Positions 10,372-20,171 of a DNA stretch of 64,000 nt are shown here, piece after piece. The stretch spans positions 1,535,032-1,599,031 of the forward strand of contig CM060855.1 of the NCBI GenBank assembly GCA_030737835.1, written 5' to 3'. The notes beneath the pieces are model-generated. The model was given only the letters and a program-made list of their open reading frames with translations. It was not told where the DNA came from and made no database searches. Each line of letters begins with the position of its first letter. Position 1 is the first letter of the stretch. Made by a program: the position numbers and the translations under genes. Origin of the DNA: Acorus gramineus (lineage: Eukaryota > Streptophyta > Magnoliopsida > Acorales > Acoraceae).

Positions 10372-11957
10372 TGTCACGGGTGAAATTCCGTACTAGAAGA
10401 TTTCCCCCATGCAACACCGTTGCCCACATCGGTCAGTCTTGACATGACACTTCCGATCAAGGTCCCCAACGCTCCCAATCGAGTTGTCTGCTATTCCCAT
10501 ATTAGTTGTCCAATGCTGTTGGTCAAGGCTTCTGATGCTCCCTGTCTGGTTACCGGACAAGCCCATGTCATTGCACTCGTGGTTCTGGTCCATTTAGATT
10601 ACGCTTCACGGTCTAGCCTCCATGTACGATTGGGGTCTGTTACAGCCATCGGCACATGTCCGCAAGTCATTGCACACTTGCATATTGAACATGCCAACAC
10701 GTGCCTGTAGATACCCCAATTTTGACCGTCCAAAGAGATAAAAATACTTCAAGTAATGCTTAAGAATAACCACATTTGGACATCTAGATAGAAAACTCCC
10801 TTAGAAACCAAAACTGGAAGCTCTAGAAGTCCACACTTAGAAAAATCTAAGACCTGGATAGGGGCGACTACTTGAGAGTGGCCACCCCATAAGGGGCGGC
10901 TAGTTTCAACTAAATCACCTTCCTGGATGGGACATAAAGCAGCATGATTGCGGTGGATTGTCCCTTTTTTATCCGCCCCATATTACCCGGTGCAAACCCA
11001 GTAGCCGACTTAAGCCACCGCTTGTCAGAGACGGGACGTTTGACAGGTCATGATGGGGGCGGCTACTTGAGAGTAGCTGCCCCTGGATACTGTTAGGCCA
11101 CAAAGATCTAATGGAAGGTCAAATCAAGCACCTTATTACCCATTTTTGATCTATTGTCCAGTGGACACTCCCCTACACCTCTTTTACTATAAATAGGGGG
11201 TCTCCAAGCATTCATAACAACCATCAAATACTTCCCAATCATCCACAACAATACACATTCCCAAACCCATACCCCTTCCCCCCACTTAAAACCCTTGAGA
11301 GAGAGAGAGCTCTATTTTGAGAGAAAAACCCATCTTCCTACACCAAAATCACTCTCCAAATCCACTCTCCAAAACACAGGTTAAACCTAGCTTAACCTTT
11401 GCCAACACTCAAACCAAACCCTACCCAGGTTTTGCCCAAATAGAGCTAGACACCAGGCTGCTACCCACAACTAGCCGTCCCCCACCAGGCGGCTAAAACC
11501 CACTAGCCAGCCCTTCCCCCTAGCCCACCTGAGCCCCAATTCTTCTTTAGTCAAGTTCCCGAAGCAGAAGAGGATTCCTTTCTTCACCTCTGTGTACGGC
11601 ATGCCCGTGTCTCAGAGCGGAGACCCCACAAACTTCCCCACGAAGGCAATCAAATCCACCCTAACTCTTCCTACTTTTTGAGAAAAGCAGGTGGCTATCA
11701 CAACAACCACTGAATCCTCCTGAGGACCCGTCGACCGCCTCAGCCAGGAATGAACAAACAACCCCCACCACCCCTTCCGAGAGACGATCCAACCGAGCCT
11801 GCCAAGGGGCGCACCGGATCCGAGCCTCCAAAGAACCCCCGCACCGGAAGAGAAGGAGGAAGGCTTTCCAGAGAACAAACCCCCCCCCCAAACACCCCTT
11901 CTGAAATCCGATACCGACAGTGCCCTCTTCATGTGCCACGAGTTTTAGGGTGCGACG
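10372..11957 (-). mobile_element. LTR remnant of family C, interrupted by a solo LTR
   Basis: On the plus strand it begins TGTCACGGGTGAAATTCCG, which matches the reverse complement of the end of the family-C LTR at 17455, and it ends at TTTTAGGGTGCGAC (11957), matching the LTR start at 15911 in reverse. The two halves, 10372-10705 and 11925-11957, are separated by the solo LTR 10706-11919 plus one copy of its target duplication. It is much shorter than the other family-C LTRs of about 1.5 kb. Confidence 0.75.
10706..11919 (+). mobile_element. Solo LTR of family B with GTGCC target duplication
   Basis: The segment begins TGTAGATACCCCAATTTTG and ends ATACCGACA, like 1205-2790. GTGCC is present immediately before (10701-10705) and after (11920-11924), the 5-bp duplication expected of LTR element integration. 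No internal region is present, so it is a solo LTR left by recombination between two LTRs. It interrupts the family-C LTR remnant and is therefore younger. A TATA box (TATAAATAGGG) lies near 11190. Confidence 0.92.
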
Positions 11958-12329
11958 AGCCCTCCCCACCCATTTAGTCTGGCATCATCGTCTGAGCAAC
12001 TTTCAAGTAGTCATTCCTCTACTGAGTGACCATGGAATCCCCGATGAGGCTCAAAATATTCCCACTACTTAAGATACCCATGATCTGGCCCTCAGTCGAT
12101 CCCTATAGAATCAGCGGTGTCCCAATCTCGCAAATAGTCGCATAAGTCAACCCACCCACCGACTCAATGTTGACGCTTCACTGCTATGATGCGGCTAGAC
12201 TCCCTGGTGAGTGCAAGTCTCCACTTGCACACAACTTTCTCTAGATGAAATTATGCATGGTGCACATGCACTAACATCAAGCCACTGTGCCCGAGTGTCC
12301 TCCATTCGTAGTGCATTAAGGAGTGAGAG
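11958..12329 (-). mobile_element. Family-C internal fragment (protease end)
   Basis: The sequence is a diverged counterpart of 13816-14240, the region between LTR and gag in the neighbouring family-C unit, sharing blocks such as CGCATAAGTC and GACTCCCTGGTGAG. It ends near 12329, where it abuts the LTR of the next unit in the same orientation. It is a degraded fossil. Confidence 0.7.
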
Positions 12330-13815
12330 GGTCAGCCTCGACACAACCCTTAGACACTCAGAGATTTATAGAAAACTCTCTGCCCAACCTTTTATTCAAC
12401 TCTCGAAATACAAAGGAAATGCCTCAAGGACTTGTGTGTCCAGAAGGATCACACTTACACCCTTATATAGACTGCCTCAGTCTACAGTTACAAAAACTTA
12501 GCCCACGCAGGAGCTCACTTGCCAGCAACTATCCATGTTCCCAATCATGGGTTAGTTACGGCGGTTACATAACCGACACACTCTGCCCACAGTTGCGGCA
12601 GTTACATAACCGACCACACCTTGCCCACTTTGCGTGCATCGTGTGCCACGTCGCCCCACGAGTTGCCCACGATCCTGCTTCACGCATCCGAGACTCCACT
12701 TGTTCTCGCTCACGTGCTAACTAGTTCGGCCAGTGTGGATGATGCATGCCCACTCCGTTGCCCACGAGCGCATCTCACCCATTTCCACGTTCAGTGCAAC
12801 CGTCTGCCCTCGTAGCACATTAGACCGCGTAACCAGCGCGTCTAACTGCCTACTCTCGCATTCCTTGCAGCTGCCCGCATTCGTGGTGAGCCCGCGTGTG
12901 CTACGTCACGTCCTGCACCATGTAACTCACGTTCCCGCAAGTTTCGTGCAACCGGTCTCCACTTTCCGATTGTGTCTCCACGTGTCCCACGTTGTGTCAT
13001 GCACCACGCATCGCTCACGCTTCCGCACCTTGTGGTTGTGCCACGAGCCATTGTGCACTCATGCACCTAGTGCACACCTTGAGCGCCTCCGGTCACCCTG
13101 CCCGGATGCCCAATGGTTCTCCGACTTGTACGCCACGTACTGTGCGGATTCCCCTTCTGATGGAGTGATCATTGCGCATCACTCCTGCACGTCCCCATGT
13201 GCCCACGTTTGGCTTATGCAGTCCAGTCCTTGCCCACGCCTGGTTCATGCACCCTCGTGTTTGCCCACGTCAGTTTCCCATGCACGTGTCAACCACCACG
13301 CATCTCCCCCACGTTTCTTGCAAGGTCAGATCCCTTCTGAGTGTCCATGTGTCCCCCGAGTCATTGCACACTCGGTGCACATCTCAGGACACAACTGGCC
13401 ATGCTGCATTGGTTTCCCCGAGTCCGTCCGGCAGATCCCATGAGAGTGCCTGGACCAGATGTCCGGCACTCCAGACATGTTACCCGACACTCCCGGTCGA
13501 GCTTCCCGACGCCCCTGGTCGAGTTATCCGATATTCCCGAATGAATTGCCTGATACTCCCATTCAGGGCTTCCAATGCTCCCGGCCTGTTGCCCGGCAAG
13601 CCCACGTCATTGTGCCCGTGGTGCCGGCTCATTTGGATCACGCTTCTCGGTCACATCTCTGTGTATGACTAGGATCCGTTCCAGCCATCCCCACATGTCT
13701 CCGAGCCACATACGCGTCCCACTCTTCTTGGCATGTCCGCAAGCCATTGCGCACTTGCACACAAACATGCCTGGCACGTGTCCCCTCCACATGCCATGAG
13801 TTTTAGGGTGTGACA
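12330..13815 (-). mobile_element. Family-C LTR, left palindrome arm
   Basis: In minus-strand reading it starts TGTCACACCCTAAAACTC at 13815 and runs to about 12330. It pairs along its length with 15911-17395 in opposite orientation, roughly 95% alike by eye. Its outermost end is not the full LTR terminus seen at 17455. Open frames on the plus strand within it (for example 12733-13443) are Cys/His/Pro-rich and run against the element's own direction, so they are not treated as genes. Confidence 0.85.
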
Positions 13816-14845
13816 AACCTTCCCCACCCATTGAGTCTGACGTCCTCGTCAGAGCAACCTTCGAGCAGCCACTCCTCCGCTGAGTGGATGTGAAACTCCG
13901 ATGCGCTCCACATATTCTCACGACCTAAGGCACCCGTCATTTGGCCCACGCCTGATACCTCCTGGATCAGCATTTGCCTCGAGCCCGCCAATAGTCGCAT
14001 AAGTCGACCCACCCGCCGACTTGTACGTTGACGCTTCTCGGCACGTCAACAATGGGTTCAGCCTCCGAGTTCACCGCCAAGATGCGGTAAGACTCCCTGG
14101 TGAGCGCAAGTCCCCACTTGCGCACAACTTTGTACAGATAAAGTTGTGCGTGGTGCACACCCACCAACGCTCTAAGAGGCTTCCCACTCCCGCCGCGTCA
14201 AGGTTCATCATTCCACCCTTCCCGAGAGCACTCCTCCAATCGCAGAGCGTTCAAGAGTTGGAGGGGATTAACTCGCACACAATCCCCGGCTGATGATGAG
14301 TCTGCTTCCTCGACAACCAAGGCGTTCAGCTTCTCCTTCTTGGGACAATTTCGGGCACGATGGGGCCCTCCGCAAAGGAAACAGCCATCACTAGATTTGG
14401 TGGCCTGTCCCCCATCAGAGGCATCCCGATCCTTCTTGCCGTCAGTTTTCCCACCCTTCTGGAGTTTCTCCTTGGACTTCCCCGCACCTTCCTCCCCGGA
14501 AGGGTCGGGCTGTTTGTAGTCCACAAGAGCATCTGCTGCCGCCATTGCTGCTGGAAGGTCCTTGACTCCTTGGCGCCTCAATTCATTCTGGGCCCAGTTC
14601 TGCAACCCAGACATGAAATTGAAGAGTTTGTCTTCCTCAGCCATGTTCTTGATGTCCAACATCAAGGAGGAAAACTTCTTCACATACTCACGCACACTCC
14701 CCGTGTGCTTGAGCTTTCGAAGGGCATCCCGCGCCACCCACGCCACGTTGGTAGGTAGGAACTGCTCCTTCATTTCTTTGACGAGGGCCTCCCACGTCAC
14801 AATGATGGACGAGTTGCATCCTCCGTCTGAGTGCGCCACCATAGT
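13816..14845 (-). mobile_element. Family-C gag and protease remnant, left arm
   Basis: A minus-strand frame at 14198-14842 encodes the C-terminal half of a Ty3/gypsy gag: VKEMKEQFLP, RKLKHTGSVREYVKKFSSL, and the zinc knuckle CFLCGGPHRARNC. A second frame nearer the LTR (13967-14167) reads RESYRILAVNSEAEPIVDV, resembling sequence after the active site of gypsy proteases. The LTR follows directly. No reverse transcriptase or integrase is present between protease and LTR. The N-terminal part of gag and the 5' LTR are not found; the segment runs into the palindrome centre. Confidence 0.85.
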
Positions 14846-14879
14846 TTTGCATCACCCGTAAGATGCATGTGTTGCATCA

Positions 14880-15910
14880 CCAAACTATGGTGGCACACTC
14901 AGACGGAGGATGCAACTCGCCCGGTCATTGTGACGTGGGAGGCCCTCGTCAAAGAAATGAAGGAGCAGTTCCTACCTACCAATGTGGCGTGGGTGGCGCG
15001 GGACGCCCTTCGAAAGCTCAAGCACACGGGGAGTGTGCGTGAGTATGTGAAGAAGTTTTCCTCCTTGATGTTGGACATCAAGAACATGACTGAGGAAGAC
15101 AAACTCTTCAATTTCATGTCTGGGTTGCAGAACTGGGCCCAGAATGAAGGTGCCAAGGAGTCAAGGACCTTGCAGCAGCAATGGCGGCAGCAGATGCTCT
15201 TATGGACTACAAACAGCCCAACCCTTCCGGGGAGGAAGGTGCGGGGAAGTCCAAAGAGAAACTCCATAAGGGTGAAAAAACTGACAGAAAGAAGGATAGG
15301 GACGCCTCTGATGGGGGACAGGCCACCAAATCTAGTGATGGTTGTTTCCTTTGCGGAGGGCCCCATCGTGCCCGAAATTGTCCCAAGAAGGAGAAGCTGA
15401 ACGCCTTGGTTGTCAAGGAAGCAGACTCATCATCAGCTGGGGATTGTGTGCGAGTTAATCCCCTCCAACTCTTGAGCGCACTGTGATTGGAGGAGTGCCC
15501 TCGGGAAGGGTGGCATGATGAACCTTGACGCGGCGGGAGTGGGAAGCCTCTTAGAGCGTTGGTGGGTGTGCACCACGCACAACTTTATCTGTAGAAAGTT
15601 GTGCGCAAGTGGGGACTTGCGCTCACTAGGGAGTCTTACAGCATCTTGGCGGTGAACTCGGAGGCTGAACTCATTGTTGACGTGCCGAGAAGCGTCAACC
15701 TACAAGTCGGCGGGTGGGTCGACTTATGCGACTATTGGCGGGCTCGGGGCAAATGCTGATCCAGGAGGGATCGCGCGTGGGCCAAATGACGGGTGCCTTA
15801 AGTCGTGGGAATATGTGGAGCGCATCGGAGTTTCACATCCACTCAGCGGAGGAGTGGCTGCTCGAAGGTTGCTCTGACGAGGACGTCAGACTCAATGGGT
15901 GGGGAAGGTT
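14880..15910 (+). mobile_element. Family-C gag and protease remnant, right arm
   Basis: This is the inverted partner of 13816-14845. A plus-strand reading gives the same gag segments, including REYVKKFSSLMLDIKNM and the zinc knuckle CFLCGGPHRARNC near 15350, then the protease-like tail and the LTR at 15911. It is broken in a few places. As in the left arm, there is no pol beyond the protease piece. Confidence 0.85.
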
Positions 15911-17455
15911 TGTCACACCCTAAAACTCATGGCATGTGGAAGGGACACGTGCCAGGCATGTTAGTGTGCAAGTACGCAATGGCTCGCGGACATGCCAAGA
16001 AGAGTGGGACGCGTACGTGGCTCGGAGACATGTGGGGATGGCTGGAACGGACCCTAGTCATACATGGAGACGTGACCGAGAAGCGTGATCCAAATAAGCC
16101 AGCACCACGGGCACAATGACGTGGGCTTGCCGGGCAACAGGCCGGGAGCATCAGAAGCCCTGAACGAGAGTATCAGGCAATTCATCCGGGAATATCGGAT
16201 AACTCGACCAGGAGCGTCGGGAAGCTCGACCGGGAGTGTCGGGTAACATGTCTGGAGTGCCGGACATCTGGTTCAGGCACTCTCATGGGATCTGCCGGAC
16301 GGACTCGGGGAAACCAATGCAGCATGGCCAGTTGTGTCCTAAGATGTGCACCGAGTGCGCGATGACTCGGGGGACACATGGACACTCAGAAGGGATCTGA
16401 CCTTGCAAGAAACGTGGGGGAGATGCGTGGTGGTTGACACGTGCATGGGAAACTAACGTGGGCAAACACGAGGGTGCATGAACCAAGCATGGGCAAGGAC
16501 TAGACTGCATAAGCCAGACGTGGGCACGTGGGGACGTGCAGGAGTGATGCGCAATGATCACTCCATCAGAAGGGGAATCTGCACAGTAAGTGGCGTACAA
16601 GTCGGAGAACCATTGGGCATCCGGGCAGGGTGACCGGAGGCGCTCAAGGTGTGCACTAGGTGCATTAGTGCACAATGGCTCGTGGCACAACCACAAGGTG
16701 CGGAAGCGTGAGCGATGCGTGGTGCATGACACAACGTGGGACACGTGGAGACGCAATCAGAAAGTTGCGAGCGGTTGCACAAAACTTGCGGGAACGTGGG
16801 TTACATGGTGCAGGACGTGACGTAGCACACGCGGGCTCACCACGAATGCGGGCAGCTGCAAGGAATGCGAGAGTAGGCAGTTAGACGCGCTGGTTACGCG
16901 GTCTAATGTGCTACGAGGGCAGACGGTTGCACTGAACATGGAAGTGGGTGAGATGCGCGCGTGGGCAACGGAGTGGGCATGCATCATCCACACTGGCCGG
17001 ACCACTTAGCACGTGAGCGAGAACAAGCGGAGTCTCGGACGCGTGAAGCAGGATCGTGGGCAACTCGTGGGGCGACGTGGCACACGATGCACGCAAAGTG
17101 GGCAAGGTGTGGTCGGTTATGTAACTGCCGCAACTGTGGGCAAAGTGTGTCGGTTATGTAACCGCCATAACTAACCCATGATTGGGAACATGGGTAGTTG
17201 CTGGCAAGTGAGCTCCTGCGTGGGCTAAGTTTTTGTAACTGTAGACTGAGTCAGTCTATATAAGGGTGTAAGTGTGATCCTTCTGGACACACAAGTCCTT
17301 GAGGCATTTCCTTTGTATTCCGAGAGTTGAATAAAAGGTTGGGAAGAGAGTTTCCTCTAAATCTTTGAGTGTCTAAGGGTTGTGTCGAGGCTGACCGGTG
17401 TGGGCATCGATGCCGCACGGGAAAAATTTCTAGTACGGAATTTGACCCCGTGACA
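15911..17455 (+). mobile_element. Complete family-C LTR
   Basis: The LTR runs from TGTCACACCCTAAAACTC (15911) to GACCCCGTGACA (17455), with TG...CA ends, about 1545 bp. It is the most complete of the four family-C LTRs and defines the family's termini. Immediately after its end the sequence is family-C internal DNA in the opposite direction (17456 onward), not a primer-binding site or a target duplication, so this edge is a rearrangement junction. Confidence 0.88.
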
Positions 17456-18105
17456 ATCCCCATGTGATGATGAGCTTGCTTCTTCGATAACTAAGGCGTT
17501 CAACTTCTCCTTCCTGGAACAATTTCAGGTACGATGGAGCCCTTCGCAAAGGGAACAACCATCAATGGATTTGGTGGTTTGTCTCCAATCAGATGCGTCC
17601 CGATCCCTCTTGCCGTAAGATTTTCCAAACTTTTGGAGTTTCTCTTTGAACCTCCCCACACCTTCCACTCCGCAAGTGTCAGGTTGTTTGAAGTCCACAA
17701 GAGCATCTATTGCAACCATTGTCGTTGGAAGGTCCTTGACTCCTTGATGCTCGAATACATTATGAGCCCAGTTCTGCAACCCAATCATGAAATTGAAGAG
17801 CTTGTCCTCCTTGGACATGGTCCTGATGTCCAAAATCAAGGAAGAAAATGTCTTCACATACTCACACACACTCCCCGTGTGCTTGAGCTTTTGAAGGGCA
17901 TCCTACACCACCCACACCACATTGGTAGGCATAAACTGCTCCTTCATTTCTTTGACAAGGGCCTCCCATGTCATGTTGACTGGACCACTTGCATTCTCCA
18001 TCAGAGTGCACCACCATAGTTTTGCATCAACTGAAAGTTACATGTTCGCCAAGGCCATCTTCTCATTCTTTGGACTGTGGACCGCCTTGACATAGTGATC
18101 CACAT
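17456..18105 (-). mobile_element. Inverted family-C gag block
   Basis: Minus-strand reading gives the zinc-knuckle side at the left and more N-terminal gag to the right, up to about 18105. It contains CEYVKTFSSLILDI and extends further toward the gag N terminus than the two palindrome arms. Compared with the palindrome arms it is clearly more diverged. It lies head-on against 18106-18652, which resumes the family at the zinc knuckle on the plus strand. Confidence 0.8.
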
Positions 18106-18652
18106 CCCCATCGTGCCCGAAATTGCCCAAGAAGGAGAAGCTGAACACCATGATTATTGAGGAAGCATACTCATCATCAACCGGTTATTGTGCGTGTATA
18201 AATCCCCTCCAACTCTTGAACGCACTGCGAATGGAGGACCCTCGGGCAAGGTGTCCTGATGTACCTTGACGTGGTGAGGAATGCAAATTTTCCTAGAGTG
18301 TTAGTGGGTGTGCACCATGCACAACTTCATCTGAAGAAAGTTGTGTGCAAGTGGGGACTTGCGCTGACCAGGGAGTCGAGCCGCATCATGGCAGTGAACA
18401 CGAAGGTAGAACCCATTGTTGACGTATCGAGAAACAATAACACTAAGTCGGTGGGTGGGTTGGCTTATGCAACTATTGGTGAGATCGGGGCACTGCTGAT
18501 CCTAGAGGAATTGAGTGAGGGCTAGATCACGGGTGCCTTAAATCGTGGGAAGATTCAAAGCCTCATTGGGGGTTCCACGGTCACTCAGCAGAAGAGTGGC
18601 TACTCAAAAATTTCTCTTATGAAGACATCAGATTCAATGGGTGGGGAAGGCT
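18106..18652 (+). mobile_element. Family-C zinc-knuckle and protease remnant
   Basis: It starts CCATCGTGCCCGAAATTG, the zinc-knuckle coding stretch also seen at 15363, and continues through the protease-like segment (LALTRESSRIMAVN) to the LTR at 18653. Its first 75 bp or so are an inverted repeat of 17465-17540. It is a degraded fossil. Confidence 0.78.
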
Positions 18653-20171
18653 TGTCACACCCTAAAACTCATGGCACGTGAAGGGGGCATGTGCAAGCAT
18701 GTTGAGTATGCAAGTGCACAATGGCTTGCGGATATGCCAAGGCGAGGCATATACGTATGTGGCTCGGAGACGTGGGGATGACTGGAACGAACCTTAGTCG
18801 TACATGGAGGCATGATCGAGAAGCATAATCCAAATGAGCCGGCACCACGAGCGCAATGTCGTGGGTTTGCTGAGCAACTTGACGGGAACTTCAGACAACT
18901 CATCCAGGAATACTGGACAACTCGACTGAGAGCATCGAGAACCTCGACTGGGAGTGTCAGGTAACATGTCTGGGAGTATCAGGCATCTTGTTCCGGCAAA
19001 TTCATGGGATCTACCGGGCGGATGTGGGAGAACCAATGCAACTAGTTAGTTGTGTCCTAAGATGTGCACCGAGGGCGCAATGACTCAGGTGACACATGGA
19101 CACTTAGAAGGGGTCTGATATTGCAAGGAACGTAGAGAAGATATGTGATGCTTGACACGTGTGTGGGAAACAGACGTGGGCAAACATGATGGCGCATGAA
19201 CCAGGCATGGACAAGGACTAGGCTACATAAGCTGGATGTGGACAAGTGGTGGATGTGCAGGAATGGTGCACAATTGCCACTCCACCAAAAGAGGAATCCG
19301 CGCAGGACATGGCGTACAAGTCAGAGGACCAGTTAGCATCCCGACATGGTGAGCAAATGTGCCCAATGCGTGCATCGGGCACACAAGGGCACAATGGCTT
19401 ATGGGCACAACCATAACATGTGGAAGCGTGGGTGGTGCGTGGTGCATGACGCAACATGGCACATGTGGAGACGTAATTTGAAAGTGGGCGAGCAGTTGCA
19501 CGAAACTTGTGGAAACGTGGATGACGTGGTGCAAGACACAATGTAGCACATGCATGCTCACCACAAATGCTGGTAGTTGCAAGAAATGCAAGGGTGGACA
19601 GTTAGATGTGCTTGGTACACGGTCAATGCACCACAAGGGTAGAGAGTTGCACTGGACACGGAAGTGGGAGGGATGCACGCATGGGCGATGGTGTGGCACC
19701 CACCATCCACACTGGCCATACCACGTAGCACACAAATGAGAACAAGCGGAGTCTCAGATGCGTAAAGTAGGATTGTGGGCAACTCTTGGGGTATGTGGCA
19801 TGTGATACATGCAAAGTGGGCAAGGTGTGGTCAATTATGTAACTGCCACAATTGTGGGTAGAGTATGTCAGTTATGTAACCGTCATAATTGACCCCCATG
19901 ATGGAAAACATGGGGAAGTTGTTGGCAAGTGGGCTACTGCATTGGCCAATTGAGTTTCGTAAGTATAGGCTGAGGCAATCTATATAAGGGTGTAAATGTG
20001 ATCCTTGAGGGACACACAAGTCCTTAAGGCATTTCCTTTGTATTCAGGGAGGTGAATATAAGGTTGTGAAAAGAATTTCCTATAAATCTATGAGTATTTA
20101 TGGAGTGTATCATGGTTGACCTGTGTGGGCATCAGTTGAACACGAGGAAAAAAATTTAGTATGAAATTTGA
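18653..20171 (+). mobile_element. Family-C LTR, third unit
   Basis: It starts TGTCACACCCTAAAACTC and follows the 15911-17455 LTR throughout, with more differences than exist between the palindrome arms. The family terminus GACCCCGTGACA is not present; similarity stops near 20171. A short stretch after it (20222-20300) could encode VEELTSTVQSLMAER, possibly the start of a gag, but this is uncertain. Confidence 0.8.

Larger units (their letters stand above)
12330..17395. repeat. Large palindrome of two family-C 3' halves
   Basis: The left arm (12330-14845) and right arm (14880-17395) are inverted copies of about 2.5 kb, each reading outward gag, protease remnant, LTR. They are separated by a 34-bp spacer (14846-14879). 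By eye the arms are roughly 95% alike, closer to each other than to the other family-C units at 10.4-12.3 kb and 17.5-20.2 kb. Arms of this length could fold into a cruciform or, if transcribed, into a long hairpin RNA. Confidence 0.88.

Noticed and set aside
1205-11919. Treating 1205-2790 and 10706-11919 as the two LTRs of one element
   Set aside because: The second copy has its own GTGCC duplication on both sides and sits inside a family-C LTR, so it is an independent solo LTR.
12733-13443. A 236-residue Cys/His-rich plus-strand frame
   Set aside because: It lies in the family-C LTR, runs against the element's own direction, and has a similar shadow in the inverted copy, so it reflects LTR sequence and not a gene.
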